64,000 bases of DNA from Linnemannia elongata (GCA_036320915.1 JAXBDG010000006.1:930001-994000), one strand, 5' to 3'. Counted from the stretch's first letter, positions 1 to 11,364 are shown. The notes: generated from the sequence alone by a model not told the origin. Made by a program: numbers and translations.

Positions 1-123
1 TTAAGCTGCAACAACTGTCTTGGCTGCAGGAACAATTTGCATTATATACTCTCTCCCTAATACACACGCAATAGCAAAAGAAAAGGACAGAGGAACTTAC
101 CCAACAGAAAGGAAAGAGAGTCA

Positions 124-154
<31 letters not shown>

Positions 155-773
155 AGCGAGTGAGAGGGGGTGGACGTCATGGGGCTACGCACTCTAAATT
201 GTATACAACGACAACGACGATAACAACAACAACCACTGGACACATGGATAAGGATCCGATTGATCGACCACCCGCACTCGCTGCGTCAACAACAAAATCT
301 ACATCAGCAACATCAGCAACAAAAGAAGCAGGACGACTCTAAGCATGACATGCTATTGACAACACTGTGCATAGGCAAAAGCAGAGTGAACAGGAAGGCA
401 GCTAGAGATATGAAGATGAGACACTCTTGCATCTCTCACATCTTCACATCAAAAGGATGGCGGGAGATATAGTCGACATACAAAGCATGATCATGAGTCG
501 GAAGACAACGGATGATGGGATGATATCTCTTCATAACCGCTACAACGAATCGAATACCGGGAAAGACCGCTCTTTACAGATCTCTGCGACGAAAGAAGAA
601 CTTCACCTTTGGGACAGTCAGAAGGGGTTTACATTTTGGCAGGAGTGAGGGCCAGTAGATCACCTCATGATGATGCAGTGCGGTGCAGACCGCAGAATTC
701 TCTCATCACTTTTTTTTTTAATGTCCGGCTTGTTATTCACCCATCGATCCTTTTTCCTGCTTGCGCTCAATAG
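1..773. other. No recognisable coding sequence; probable intron or upstream DNA of the ML-domain gene
   Basis: No codons for the missing N-terminal half of the ML/NPC2 protein can be found here in any frame. The stretch holds an AG dinucleotide run near 126-151 and low-complexity ACA/ACG sequence near 200-235. It ends in a T-run (about 711-719) and the acceptor at 771-773. Either this is the 3' part of an intron of at least 770 nt whose upstream exon lies off the left edge, or the gene has lost its 5' end. Confidence 0.4.
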
Positions 774-1118
774 GGTCGGATTGATCAAGTTGCTGACCAA
801 GGAACTCGACTTTTGCGAAGAGTCCGCCAAGATCGACAAGCCATGCCCCCTGAAGAAGGGTCAGCAGTTCCTCCACCATGAGGTCGAGCTCCCCAAGGAG
901 ATCCCTCCAGTAAGTCTACTTGACTTTGGTTTCCTAACTCTTGCTCAGCTATGCTCTTGATCTGGTGCTTAGATGGTGTTTAACTAACAAAGCAATGCAA
1001 TAATACTTCTTTCTCTCGTTATCGTTTCCAGGGCAAGTACTTTGTCAACGTCAAGGTCAGGAACCCTGATGACAAGCAGGTTACCTGCCTCAATGCCAGA
1101 GCCAACTTTGGCATCTAA
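774..1118 (+). CDS. ML-domain (NPC2/PG-PI transfer protein-like), 3' exons only
   Basis: Two exons, 774-909 and 1032-1118, joined in phase 0 by a GTAAGT...CAG intron of 122 nt. They encode the C-terminal half of a small secreted sterol/phospholipid-binding ML domain. The evidence is GLIKLLTKELDFCEESAK, PCPLKKG, a VELPKEIPPGKY segment and a final VTCLNARANFGI. The Cys residues match the paired disulphide cysteines of the NPC2 and fungal PG/PI transfer family. The family normally has a signal peptide and about 80 further residues upstream; these are not in the window. The first base of the 774 exon completes a codon, so an upstream exon is required. A poly(A)-signal-like GAATAAATG follows near 1386. 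Family assignment is firm; exact substrate is unknown. Confidence 0.75.
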
Positions 1119-2259
1119 GCCGACGGAAAATAGGCTCCAACCCTCGCTCGCCTACCCTTGACTCATCTCTTATTATTTCAATTCGACCTCCACACCCTTC
1201 GACCCCCTTCCTCTTGTCGCCATTTGTCACCCTTCTCACGTCTACTCTTACTATTGCTACCGCCGCTCCCTGAACATATCTTTGTATCGCCTTGAGATAC
1301 ACCTTCTCTCTCTCTCTCTCTCACTCTTTCTTTCTTTCTTTTTTTTTTCGCTTGTCCTTTTTGCTATTTTGTATGTCGTCTATGTGAATAAATGTATATT
1401 TTTTTCAGCCTTTCTCTTAATAAGTGTTTGTTTCCAATGGACTGTCCTTCCATACTACGATCTGTGCTTCATAACACCATATCAAAATATTCACTGTGAC
1501 CAAAAAGTCACCACTGTCGTACTGTCGTGGACACAGAGCATTAGAGAACTAGCTTTCGAGTGGAAGTAGGTGATTTGCAATTAGGTTAAAGATTGTACTT
1601 GTACACGAATATGTAAAGGAGATAAAAACTAGTAAAGGAAAGTGTAGAAAGGGAAAGAAAAAAATGGACGCGGGGATTGGAGCAGCCTAGACAAGGACAA
1701 GTTCGAGGGTCCAGGTACGACGAGCCCAGAGACGGACGGGGACCAGCGGGGTGATAGTGGTGTCGCTTGGATCTTGGTGCACCTCGACTTGGATGCCATC
1801 CCACCAGCACTTTCTCTATTTTTGAGTATATGCGCGAGAGCAGAATTGAAAAATGAGAAATACACACAAGATTGGAACATTGCTAGTGTTAGTGAGATTC
1901 TTGCTTTCAGATGGGAGATGAGGGGTACGAAGTACTTAGCCCAAGGAGGGCCATCTGGTTGGTCACTTTCACGAATAAAACGAGGTGGGCTGTTGGTTCG
2001 TCTTCGGACAATTTCCTTTCTCACTCTCTTTTCTTCGTCGTTCTGGCTCACTCTCTCGCTCGCTATTTTCTCACCCATCTAAGGTTTTCTTTTGTTTTCC
2101 TCCATCTTTTTTTTTCCCCCTTTCTTGGTCTCCCTCTCCTAGTTCCCACCCCATCTCCATTTGCACATTTTTTTTGTGTTTTTCGGATACAATTCCTAAA
2201 ATAAGATAAAGACCAAAAAAAAAAAAAAAAAAATGGCCGTTTCGTCTCGTCTCTTCTCT
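1119..2259. other. Convergent 3' intergenic region
   Basis: Holds the 3' UTR of the ML gene, a CT tract near 1303-1330 and an A-run at 2215-2233 just past the stop codon of the convergent Whi2-like gene. Several overlapping open frames exist on both strands (1629-2209), but they are low-complexity Ser/Phe/Leu readings of CT-rich DNA with no family resemblance. Confidence 0.5.
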
Positions 2260-2436
2260 TCATTCCTCAAACCCCAAACTGGAACTTACAGCTGGTTTCC
2301 GCCAAAAGAGCAACAGCTTTTCGGCAATAGCCATTTGAAACTGCTGCTGCTGTTGGTGTTGTTGTTGCTGGATTCGGATCTGTTTTTGCTCTTGCTCTCT
2401 CCGCTCTCGTTCTCGCTCTTGCTCTTCCTTCTGCTC

Positions 2437-2489
<53 letters not shown>

Positions 2490-4305
2490 GCCCCTGGGTC
2501 TCGTCCTGTTGTGAAGGAATTGCCTGGTCATTTCCATCGACCGTCCGAGTCGCACTCGTTTCCTGATCTAATCCTGCTGCTACTGGTGCTGGTTGCTCGT
2601 TGGCGGCAGATGCCGCTGGTGTTGGCACAGTGGGTGCAGTGGGTGCCGATGAAGATGAAGGTGACGCTGCCGCTGTTGTGGAATAAGGCTGGGCGGTAGT
2701 TCGGAGCAAGACCATCGCCACACTCACAACCGTCGTCCGCTTCGGCTCCACTCGTCTGTAACCCCATTCGCCCTCCTTCTGGAACCCCGAGACGCACAGC
2801 ATATCCATGAGTTGTTGCTCTGCCTGATTCTTCTCCTTGTCAATATTGCGCTGTAGTGCGGCAAAGATCTTGCGGTCCTTGAGCAGGATCTGGCCGCATT
2901 GAGTCTTGATCATCTTGGGTTGCTGATTCGAAGACGCTGCTGTAGAAGAGGTAAAGATCCTTGGAGGGACCGATCCGTTCACTTTTGTAGGAGTGCCTCC
3001 TGCCGACTTTGATGCTGTTGTCGACGATGGGGCTATTGCGGGAGTAGTTCCGAGTAGAGGCAATGGTCCATCTGCAGAGTCTCTGCTTGCCTGCGCTCGT
3101 GGTCCAGTTGCTAGCGGTGTCGTCGATGTCGAGCCATTTGGTGGTTTTGAAGACGAAAAGGGTGTGGCAGTGGCGGCAGCAGTGCCATTGGTGGAAGGAG
3201 GAGGGATGACAAAATAATCAAGTTCCTCGCGAAGGACAATGATCGCCTGCTTGTTGAGGAGCGGGTTCTGTGGTACCATCGAGTTCAGGGGCAAAGGCTG
3301 GTGGAATGTTGACGAGGTCGACGATTCCGAAGACGTTGGCAGCGCAGCATCCGTTGCTTCTCCTGTCGATGTGGCTGTTGGTGATGTTGTCGACGCTGCG
3401 GACCCTTGCTGCTGTTGTTGGAGTTGCAGCTGTTGAAGAAGTTGTTGTTGCTGTTGAAGCTGAAGTTGCATTTGGCGTTCATGCTCCTGCTTGCGGATCC
3501 GCCGTTCGAGTTCTCCAGCCCTCTGGGCTTGACGGTAGTTGTCGAGGATGTACTGGAGACAGACTGGATCAAAATCTACAACAATGACCTGTTCTTCCTC
3601 TTCATCGTCATCTGTAAGATCCTCGTCGTCCAAGAGTTCTTCCCGGTCCAGACCATGACCTTCATCATCGTCATCGTCATAATCGTCATAACTGTAGTCG
3701 CTATAGTCGCTGTAGTCGGTGTAGGTACTTTCTGAGGGATGATGTCCATGTCCAGTCGCTATGCCGCTGTTGTTGCTCACCGCACCCGCACTAGCACTAG
3801 TACCAGTACCAGCGCTCGTTCCCAAGGCAGCCGCAGCGGCAGCCTGGGCAAGACCCGCTCCTGCTGACGCTTTCCCCTTGAGTTGACCTGCTGTTACTGC
3901 TGTTCCTCCTACCCCTCGTCCTGCACCCCCTATCCCCGCTCCTCCTACTCCTACTCCTGTTCCTGTAGCAGTAGCAGAGGCAGAAGACGTGTTGGTAGCA
4001 TTCGTAGCACCACCACCCCCTGAAGACTTTGGCCGAAGAATGAGACCGTTAGGGAACATAACGACGAGGATGGATTCTGGTAGGGCGATGAGGGTCTCCC
4101 GGTCGAGGTCGAAGCGGGTGCCTCTGAGGTCGAGGATGAACTTTGATGGATAGAACTGTTGGCCGGGGGTGTAGTATTGGGCGGCGGTTGGTGGGGGGGC
4201 GGGAGGGGCGACTTGGGTGATGGGTGAGTTTGCTGAGTTTGATATCGTGGCCTCATGGGTGGTGTCCTGGGACACTTGGGTTATGGGCGAGTCTGCCATA
4301 GCCAT
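2260..4305 (-). CDS. Whi2-like BTB-fold stress/growth regulator with polyQ tail
   Basis: Single exon, 681 codons. The start is taken at the first ATG after an ACAAC-repeat leader; the frame stays open upstream but only through CT-rich DNA. Residues about 55-90 hold FILDLRGTRFDLDRETLIAL followed by PESILVVMFPNGL, the signature of the BTB/T1-like fold of fungal Whi2-type proteins. The rest of that conserved core is split by low-complexity inserts: a VDFDPVCLQYILD helix near 245, ELDYFVIPP near 363, and CGQILLKDRKIF plus GFQKEGEWGYRRVEPKRT near 468-535. Inserts include Gly/Ala/Ser-rich runs and an acidic stretch near 200-225. The tail has a long Gln run (near 605-622) and a charged Glu/Arg/Gln helix. 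Yeast Whi2 helps activate the general stress response phosphatase and TOR restraint; that role is inferred here from likeness only. Confidence 0.72.
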
Positions 4306-5568
4306 TGTTGTGTTGTGTTGTGTTGTGTTGTGTAAGAATAGGTTCGAGCGTGAGTGAATGTGAGTGTGAGTGTTCTTTGAAGGGGAGTTGTCGGAGTGAT
4401 GTGAATGAGGGAGGCAAAGAGGGTGGGACAAGAAAAGGAATGAAAGAAAAGGGACGTGCAAGAAAGGGAATGAGCTCGAAAGAGGGCCAAGGAGACAAGA
4501 GAAAAGTTTTGAAGAGAAAAGTAAAGGTGCCAGACAACACGAAAAGGGAGAGAAGGAGGGTGACAGAGAAAAGAGAAGGTGGAGGGTGTGAAGAAGCGAG
4601 GAGGTGTGAAAGAAGAAGAAGAGACAAAAGGACAAGAAAAAAAAAAGCCTTTTTGTCTCGCCCCCAACGTGTAGGCTGGTTGCAAGGGAGGACTGCTTTC
4701 GTCTTTTTTGTCTCTCAAAGCCGGACGAATACATGCAAGGACACGCACCTTGCGCCTTGCATTGGCAGATGCAGCCAACAAGAGGCATAGAGGAAGGTAT
4801 CCAGCGCATGAATATGTATGTACATGTACTACGCGCCCAAATCCCAGTCAGCACCAACACACACGCACACGGCCTCTTCTTCATCTGCCTTGCTTTTTCT
4901 TTTGCTTTTGATCCTTGCTTAGACTTTTGTCTCCGCGCTGGCAACCCGGGGTTCACGGAGAAAAAGAAATTGGGGCGAACAAACAAGCGACCAAAAAGGT
5001 ACAAAAAAAATGGCGCGTGGTTTATGTTTATGCATTCAACAACCCAATGGCTATGCATGTAAACACCACTTCCCCTTCTCTCCTCATCGCCACTGGGACT
5101 ACCTCAATCCAGACCTGTGACAAAGTGACAAAGGAGCTGTCTATCTGCTTAGCTTAGATACACAGGAATAAAAGAGACATGTTGTCGATATCAAACTGAT
5201 CAAGGTGCCAAGTTGCTGGAGGTATTGTGCCGAGTCTCTACGTGGTGGTCAACTGCAACTACATGCTCTAAGGAGGGAACCATGTCCAGATATCCTCCAT
5301 AACTAGCATGTGCAATCTGGGATATTCTCTGCTCAGGCGTCTATTATTGGAGGAATGCAGCATGCGACGCATGAAAGAGGGTCGAGCATGCAGGCATTAC
5401 CTATGCGCGCGTCCACACACTTCCGTGACTGTTTCACTGTCCAACCCAAGTTGCCAAAAGGTTTCTCTAAACCTTTTGGGTTCCCTTTTACATCTCCTAC
5501 CACTTTCATCCTTCACCTTACACCATGAGCAATAAAGAGATGTAAGAATAACACCGACCAGCGCAAGG
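4306..5568. promoter_or_regulatory. Divergent promoter region between Whi2-like gene and TDP1
   Basis: About 1.26 kb between two divergent starts. On the Whi2 coding strand the leader has an ACAAC tandem repeat (4306-4333), and 4370-4650 is a long pyrimidine-rich tract, the usual look of upstream regions in this window. On the TDP1 side nothing recognisable precedes 5569. Confidence 0.4.
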
Positions 5569-8399
5569 ATGTCGACTTTAACCATCAGTGATGTACGCAT
5601 TGCACAACTCCGAAGCATTAACCTGACAAGCTCTCATTCTTTTCTTACACAGAATCATAATAGAGGTACAGTCGCCTTGCTACACACGTCTACACATTTT
5701 TTGGTGGCAAAAAGCGACGCCCAAACTGATCGCTGGTATTTGATATTTGGCCAACGACGCGGCCTTTTATACTTCAGAGCAGCGATGAGGAAGAAACGAA
5801 AGCACCAACTCCTTCTTTGGCACCTAGACCAACTCCTTCGACGCCTCCAAAGACCACGCTTGCGACGACTCCTTCTGCTTCGAGCGCACCATCTGTAATA
5901 GCAACATTATTGCCAAGCATGCAGAGCAAAAACAAGAACAAAGGCCTTAAGCGGCTCTTGACGGGCGAAGAATCTCCAAGCTCATCGCCCAAAAAGTACA
6001 TCGCCCACCGCATGCTTCTTGCAGAGCTGAGAGCGGGTCACGCACAACGTGGTCTGTTTTCATGCGACTCACAACAAATCGTCTATCTATTTGCTCGCCA
6101 GGCCTAAGAAGAGTGTCCCGATTAGATACCTGGAGCCACCTGTTTGCCTGACCTCTGTCGAGCGCGTCCCTTCATCTCTTAACGTTGGATGCGTCACATT
6201 GAAATCGCTGATCGGGGATGTAAGTTACCCCTCTGGACCAGATATCGCTAACCTCGGTGACATCCTGTATAACGCTGACTATACTTCTTCCCCGTACTCT
6301 CAACAGCACGATTTAGAACTCATGGTACAGATCAACTTTATGATCGACGTTCCGTTTGTCATGAATCATGTCCACGAAAGTATACGCGAAGGTCTCAAGA
6401 CGATCGTGTACCATGGACTGCGCCTGAGCATGAATGAGGTCATGGTGAGAATATACCCAGATGCTGACTGGCTATATGTATGAATAGCTCGTACCAGTTA
6501 ATCAAATGAAGCACTGACCATGACTACTTTCTTTCGTTGATTGCCCTGCTACACATGCTAGTCTCTCAATGCAACAATTGCAACTGCGTATCCTAGGGTG
6601 ACGATGCACTCTGTCCCAGTGGCTGGAATGGGTATGCATCATTTCACTTTTACATATACGTGTTTTTGTCGTGAATAGATGGCGAGTATATGAGCCTTTG
6701 ATAACTGAACAATGATGACCTCTGCAATTTCATTTTTAGGCACACATCACACCAAAGCCATGATTCTGTTTTACCGAGACGGAACAATGCAACTTGTCAT
6801 TCACACCGCTAACATGATTGAACGAGACTGGAGGTAACCATCCAATGGCCTAGTGCTTCCCAACTGTGTTACTTTGCTCATCGGTAGGCATCAAATCTAA
6901 CCCGGTTACGACTGTGTGGTCATGTTAGAAATAAGACACAAGGTGTGTTCAAGACAGGACGGCTGTCCAAAAAGTCAGGAACCGCTGGCTTAAGCACTTG
7001 CGCATTCGAGCGAGACCTTCTGGAGTATCTTGATCGATACTTTGAACACGAGCATTTCACATCAAGAGTCAGACTGTACGATTTCTCAATGATCAAGGCG
7101 GTTCTCATCGCATCTGCACCTGGCAAGTACAAGGGTCCAGACCGAAACAAATGGGGTCACCTCAAATTGCGCGCAGTTCTACGTCAACAGGTAGAGGTTC
7201 CAAAAGAACTCATCCCTGGATCCAAGATCGTTTGTCAGGTATGGGTAACGAACTAGAAGAATGATCTTCTTCATGCTGCTTAGTCGGCCAATAAAAGGCT
7301 CGCCCTGACGTATCTTCATGACGTATCTTTACTACATAGATGTCGAGTATTGGATCGCTGGGTAAGAACTCGCAAGACTGGTTGAGGGGGGAGTTTGAGG
7401 CCAGTCTCAATTCTTACCGCAACTCCAAGACCTTTGGTCCTGCGGATCTATGCATTGTCTACCCTACCGCCGAGGACGTCCGGACAAGGTTTGTTCAAAG
7501 ATTGCTGATTATTCTGATAATCATAGTTCAGTAACTAACACACCATCTATTTTCTTTTTAACTGGTGAATAGCTTTGAAGGATGGTCAATGGGTGGAAGC
7601 ATACCCTTCAGGTCCACAGCATATGATAAGCAAGCACACTACCTTAATCCAATCCTTCATTCTTGGCGAGGATTGAAAAGTGGTCGTGAGCGAGCCATGC
7701 CTCACATCAAGGTATACAGTATTAATGAGCATGGGAAGACAATCGTGGGCGTATGTACCTTGGCGATTTCGCTCACATTTTACTCTTTTTATGCAACCAT
7801 GGGTAGACATTCACGAGAGTGACTGGTCGGGCTGACGGCGACCACCTTGCTTGGTTTCTTCTGACAAGCGCTAACCTGTCGAAACCTGCCTGGGGTGAGG
7901 TGAAGGATGGTGGGGTATTCGATGTCAAATCCTACGAGCTAGGTGTCCTCATCTTTCCCGGGCTCTTTGAGGTACGTATCTTTGATAGCTGATCCTCTCT
8001 TCATTCATTTTCGCGTTGGAGGACGTGTATTCTTGATTGGTTGACAGGTATTTTTCGTTTGCTTTTATTTTTGTGTACATTTAGGATTGTGGAGAGTCGG
8101 GTGAGATTCTGCACGTCAGCATGATGAACAGCACGGTACTTGATCCGTATCCTGAGCCGTCCACTTTGACCTTGGATGAATTCCATGTTGGCACCACTTG
8201 CAGCAACAGCGACAACGAAGAGAATGACGGCACACCCTGCGATCCTGAGGGCTTGAGGTACACGATTGGTGTGGTCCCAATTCGACTGCCATACGACCTG
8301 CCGCTCAGAAAGTATGACTTTGCCGGGGGTGACCATGTCTGGTTGGTCGATAAGCAGTTTCCTGGAAAAGACGACTTTGGAACCACTCTCGCTCCGTAG
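5569..8399 (+). CDS. TDP1: Tyrosyl-DNA phosphodiesterase 1
   Basis: Eleven exons: 5569-5592, 5778-5995, 6102-6219, 6307-6444, 6562-6631, 6740-6833, 6929-7238, 7340-7488, 7573-7750, 7807-7971, 8085-8399. All junctions are GT...AG and keep frame, giving 592 codons, close to human TDP1 (608). The enzyme removes stalled topoisomerase I and other 3' adducts from DNA in the nucleus. Both HKN catalytic motifs are present: [12 protein letters not shown] (H193, K195), then RAMPHIK (H418, K420) and [11 protein letters not shown] (N456). Other family blocks are [44 protein letters not shown] and the C-terminal VPYDLP. The short first exon gives MSTLTISD, which then reads into an acidic SSDEEE patch as in other TDP1 N-termini. 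The N-terminus is the least certain part. Confidence 0.9.
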
Positions 8400-8508
8400 A
8401 AATCAAATGGATGTCCTCAACAGCCAATGAACCCCATGAGTTTCTTCGTCCGCCCTGACAAACTCGGCACGAAGCACCAAGGTTCCAGATTGACAATTTT
8501 GTCATCGC

Positions 8509-9128
8509 TTTTTTTTCATATACAATTCTATTTCTTTAACAAACAGAACAAAGGAGGCATTTGGAAGTAAAAAGGACTACAGACCAAACTCTTCAGTGCA
8601 CCATCCGCCAGTCACAAGCCGGTCTGGAACCTGGCTCTGCGCAACAATTGTCGTTGCTCTTCACAGCAATAAAGGAGGAAAATAACTAGATACGAATAAA
8701 GGGCATTCTTCCCGTCCTCTCCATTAATGATAACTTTCTCCTTCCTAACAAGCTCTCCAACAGCCGCTCGTCAGCTGCGCGTGGATCCTTGATCGCTTCA
8801 GGGCATGTCCAACCCTCATGTGTGGCTAGCGAAGCACCACACGGGCAGAAACCGTCATGCGCGATGTAACCATATCCTTGAATCCAGTCGCCACGGGGAC
8901 CTGTGTATTTTGATGTCTTGTCCTTGGAGGAGATGCCCTGGGTCTGCTCCCACGCGATTGTCGCGGAGCATCGGGGTTTCCAGATCCGCTCTGAGGCCTG
9001 GGTCTCCAGGTAGCCAACAAATTTGTGGAGGACCGTTTTGACGATGGACTGTGGGGTTCGGAAGACCGCGGACCATTCAGTCAACATGCTCTTGGGGGTG
9101 ATGCCGCGGAGTAGGTCCGATACGTTCC

Positions 9129-9130
<2 letters not shown>
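8509..9130 (-). mobile_element. LINE copy 1, 5'-truncated
   Basis: Reads on the minus strand from 9130 to 8509 and ends in a short A tail (T8 on the plus strand). It begins abruptly at GTGGAACGTATCG and carries the last 145 codons of the LINE ORF plus the 3' UTR. It is clearly homologous to copies 2-5. It lies about 110 bp past the TDP1 stop codon. Its 5' end abuts the 30-nt tail of copy 2, which inserted 13 bp inside the older 5' end of this copy. Confidence 0.85.
8686..9130 (-). pseudogene. LINE ORF C-terminal end with CPCG...H...C knuckle, intact to its stop
   Basis: Open frame from the truncated 5' end of copy 1 to a TAG at 8686-8688. It carries the C-terminus that copy 2 has lost: after TSKYTGPRGD it continues with W and reads GYGYIAHDGFCPCGASL...HEGWTCPEA, a CxC...H...C zinc-knuckle-like motif, ending in RMPFIRI. 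This shows the family's true C-terminus. It cannot be a functional protein alone because there is no start and no catalytic domain. Confidence 0.7.
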
Positions 9131-9160
<30 letters not shown>

Positions 9161-11146
9161 CGTACACAATTTTATTTCTCTGACAAACAGAACAAAGGAG
9201 GCATTTGGAAGTAAAGGGGACTACAGACCAAACTCTTCAGTGAACCATCCGTCAGTCACAGTCCGGTCCGGGACCTGGCTCTGCGCAACAATTGTCGCTG
9301 CTCCTCACAGCAATAACGGAAGAAAATAAAACTATATACGGATGAAGGGGATTCTTCCCATCCTCTCCATCAATGTTAACCTCCTTCTTCCCAACAAGCT
9401 ATCTAACAGCCGTTCATCAGCTGCTCGTGGATTCTTGGTCGCTCCAGGGCATGTCCGATCCTCATGTGTGGCTAGCGAAGCGCCACACGGGCAGAAACCA
9501 TCGTGCGTGATGTAACCATATCCTTGACTTCAGTCACCACGAGGACCTGTGTATTTGGATGTCTTGTCCTTCACAGAGATGCCCTGGGTCTGCTCCCACT
9601 CGATAGTCGCGGAGCATCGGGGTTTCCAGATCCGCTCTGAGACCTGCGTCTCCAGGTAGCCAACAAATTTGTGGAGGACCGTCTTGGCGATGGACTGTGG
9701 GGTTCTGAAGACCGCGCTCCATTCAGTCAACATGCTCTTTGGAGTGATGCCGCGGAGTAGGTCCGATACGTTCCACTTGGGGTCCTCATCGCGATCGGGA
9801 GCAGGACTACCGCTGTGCACGGCTCGAGCTCCACCGATAGAGGAGAATCCCCGCACATGATCTGCATCTCGGGGGGGTCGCCAGTGTATGAGTACTGGTC
9901 GCGGGGCTTGACGACCGTTATCCACCGCGCGTTGGTGTTCTCGCTTCCTGGCTGCATTGTAGTTGTTTGTCGCCTGTACACCCCAATCGTCGATCTTGCC
10001 CATAGCCTCCTTCCAGATCGTAGTGGTGGTCTCAGCTGCCGAGGGACAGTTCCAGACATGCTCTTTATCCTCCTTCTTAAGCTCGCATCGTCGGCAAAGG
10101 CATGTTGGGTACAGGTTGGGCTTGCGGGCCTGCATGGAGTTCAGGGTGGGCAACATTCCATGCAGCTTTTTGACGTGATGTGTCCGTTGATGAGAGTCTT
10201 TGCTATTACTGTAAAAGGTGAAGACTGCTCGCCTGTCGTGAACATGAGCCAAGGTCGAGGTCCACTCCACGTCGTCAATGTCAGGGATCGCCCTCTTCAC
10301 CCGTCTCTGCGACGTCCAGGCCTGGTGGTGTCGGATTGTCGTTTGTTGTTTGAGGAGTTGTCGTAGGTCGATTTCAACAAGCGCACCATAGCAATGTGCA
10401 AAGCTCGTGATATCCGCCTGCTGAGTGAGATCCACCTTCAAGGGTACTGTAGCGCTCTGTGCTGCCGCCTTTGCCGCCTGATCCGCCAGCTCGTTACCTT
10501 GGATGTTGCTGTGTCCTTTGATCCAGACAACCTCAACCCCTCCTGGCCGAGATTCCACAACCTGCCATAGTACCGCCCAAATACCCGCGTATGTGCTCCT
10601 GAATCGTTTCCTCGGTAAGGCATCCCGACGATTCTTCACTAGACGTTGGTACTGGTCCACCACCGACTCGTTGTCTAATTTGACCACAATGTCTTGTTCC
10701 GGAGGTGCTGACAAGACTGCGACTAGTAGACCTATGAGCTCTGACTTGGCCGAGGAAGCATGGCCATCCGTTCGTCCTTGTACTGTCAGGGGGTTCTCCA
10801 GAGCGAGATCCACTACTCCAAAAGCCAGTGACACTTCCGATGTTCCTGAATTCAGAAGAGATCCGTCAGAGTATATAGCTCGAGGGGTGGAGTTGTTGAC
10901 TGGTGTGTCCTGGATCATGCGTATGGACGCCGCCTCTGTTGGGGACAAGCAAAGGGGGCCGATCTGTGTGGTAAGGGGTCTTGCTATCGACGGTGGTTGA
11001 ACTTGATAGCATTTTTTCAAGGGAAAACTGATACTTGTATCGAAGGCAGGTTTGTATCGTGATGTCGTCTCCTTGGGGCGGGACCGTATCTCCTTTGGGC
11101 GGGACCGTATCTCCTTTAAGCGTGAAACGACCGCGATACGTTCCAC
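9131..11146 (-). mobile_element. LINE copy 2, longest copy, 5'-truncated before the reverse transcriptase
   Basis: About 2 kb of a non-LTR retrotransposon on the minus strand with a 30-nt poly(A) tail (T30 at 9131-9160). The 13-bp sequence CGATACGTTCCAC at 9118-9130 and again at 11134-11146 flanks it as a target-site duplication, so the element body is 9131-11133. It codes for an RNase H domain and a C-terminal zinc-binding region but has no reverse transcriptase or endonuclease. RNase H after the RT is typical of Tad- and I-type clades. Confidence 0.88.
9530..11133 (-). pseudogene. LINE polyprotein fragment: RNase H and C-terminal zinc region
   Basis: Open frame without a proper start, since the 5' side is cut by truncation. 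RNase H motifs are complete: IYSDGSLLNSG (Asp), SSAKSELIGL (Glu), VKLDNESV (Asp), and VWIKGHSNIQGNELADQAA (His/Asp). Further on, CLCRRCELKKEDKEHVWNC is a CxCx2C...H...C zinc-binding block usual in LINE ORF2 C-termini. Near the N-terminus the unit KEIRSRP is repeated in tandem. The frame ends in TGA at 9530-9532, where copy 1 has TGG and continues about 67 codons; the stop looks like a nonsense mutation. Non-functional remnant. Confidence 0.85.
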
Positions 11147-11169
11147 TTTTTTTTTTTTTTTTTTTTTTT
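11147..11169. repeat. T23 run at LINE/tRNA-flank junction
   Basis: Homopolymer directly against the 5' end of LINE copy 2. On the LINE sense strand it is an A-run that ends exactly where the 13-bp target duplication starts. A matching A-run sits at the homologous place near the third tRNA gene (33227-33255). Confidence 0.9.
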
Positions 11170-11193
11170 ATCTTTTTTGGGCCATTTCCAAAG

Positions 11194-11215
11194 TTGGTGG
11201 CGCTATGTCATGTGA
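11194..11215 (+). promoter_or_regulatory. Conserved motif upstream of initiator tRNA gene 1
   Basis: TTGGTGGC, six bases, then TCATGTGA, 68-89 bp before the tRNA start. The same two half-motifs occur upstream of the other two initiator tRNA genes here. A Pol III upstream element is a guess. Confidence 0.4.
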
Positions 11216-11282
11216 CAATTTGAATTTGTAGACTTACAGAATAAATAGATTACTGAAATTGTTGTTCTCAACAGCCTCTCAA

Positions 11283-11354
11283 AGCAAAGTCGCCCAGAGG
11301 AAGAGCGCTGGGCTCATAACCCAGAGGTCGGTGGATCGAAACCACCCTTTGCTA
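11283..11354 (+). tRNA. Initiator tRNA-Met (CAT), copy 1
   Basis: 72 nt without intron. The acceptor AGCAAAG pairs fully with CTTTGCT, followed by the A discriminator. The anticodon arm TGGGCTCATAACCCA has CAT in the loop and three stacked G:C pairs. The T arm has GGATCGAAACC. The A1:U72 pair, GGG/CCC anticodon stem and AUCGAAA T-loop are hallmarks of the eukaryotic initiator rather than elongator tRNA-Met. A LINE lies 136 bp upstream on the opposite strand. Confidence 0.95.
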
Positions 11355-11358
11355 CAAA

Positions 11359-11364
11359 TTTTTT
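11359..11364 (+). terminator. Pol III T6 terminator of tRNA copy 1
   Basis: TTTTTT starting five bases past the tRNA 3' end, as expected for RNA polymerase III. Confidence 0.8.

Noticed and set aside
4253..4790. Several overlapping frames upstream of the Whi2-like start
   Set aside because: All derive from one CT/GA-rich promoter stretch; none has an independent start context or family match.
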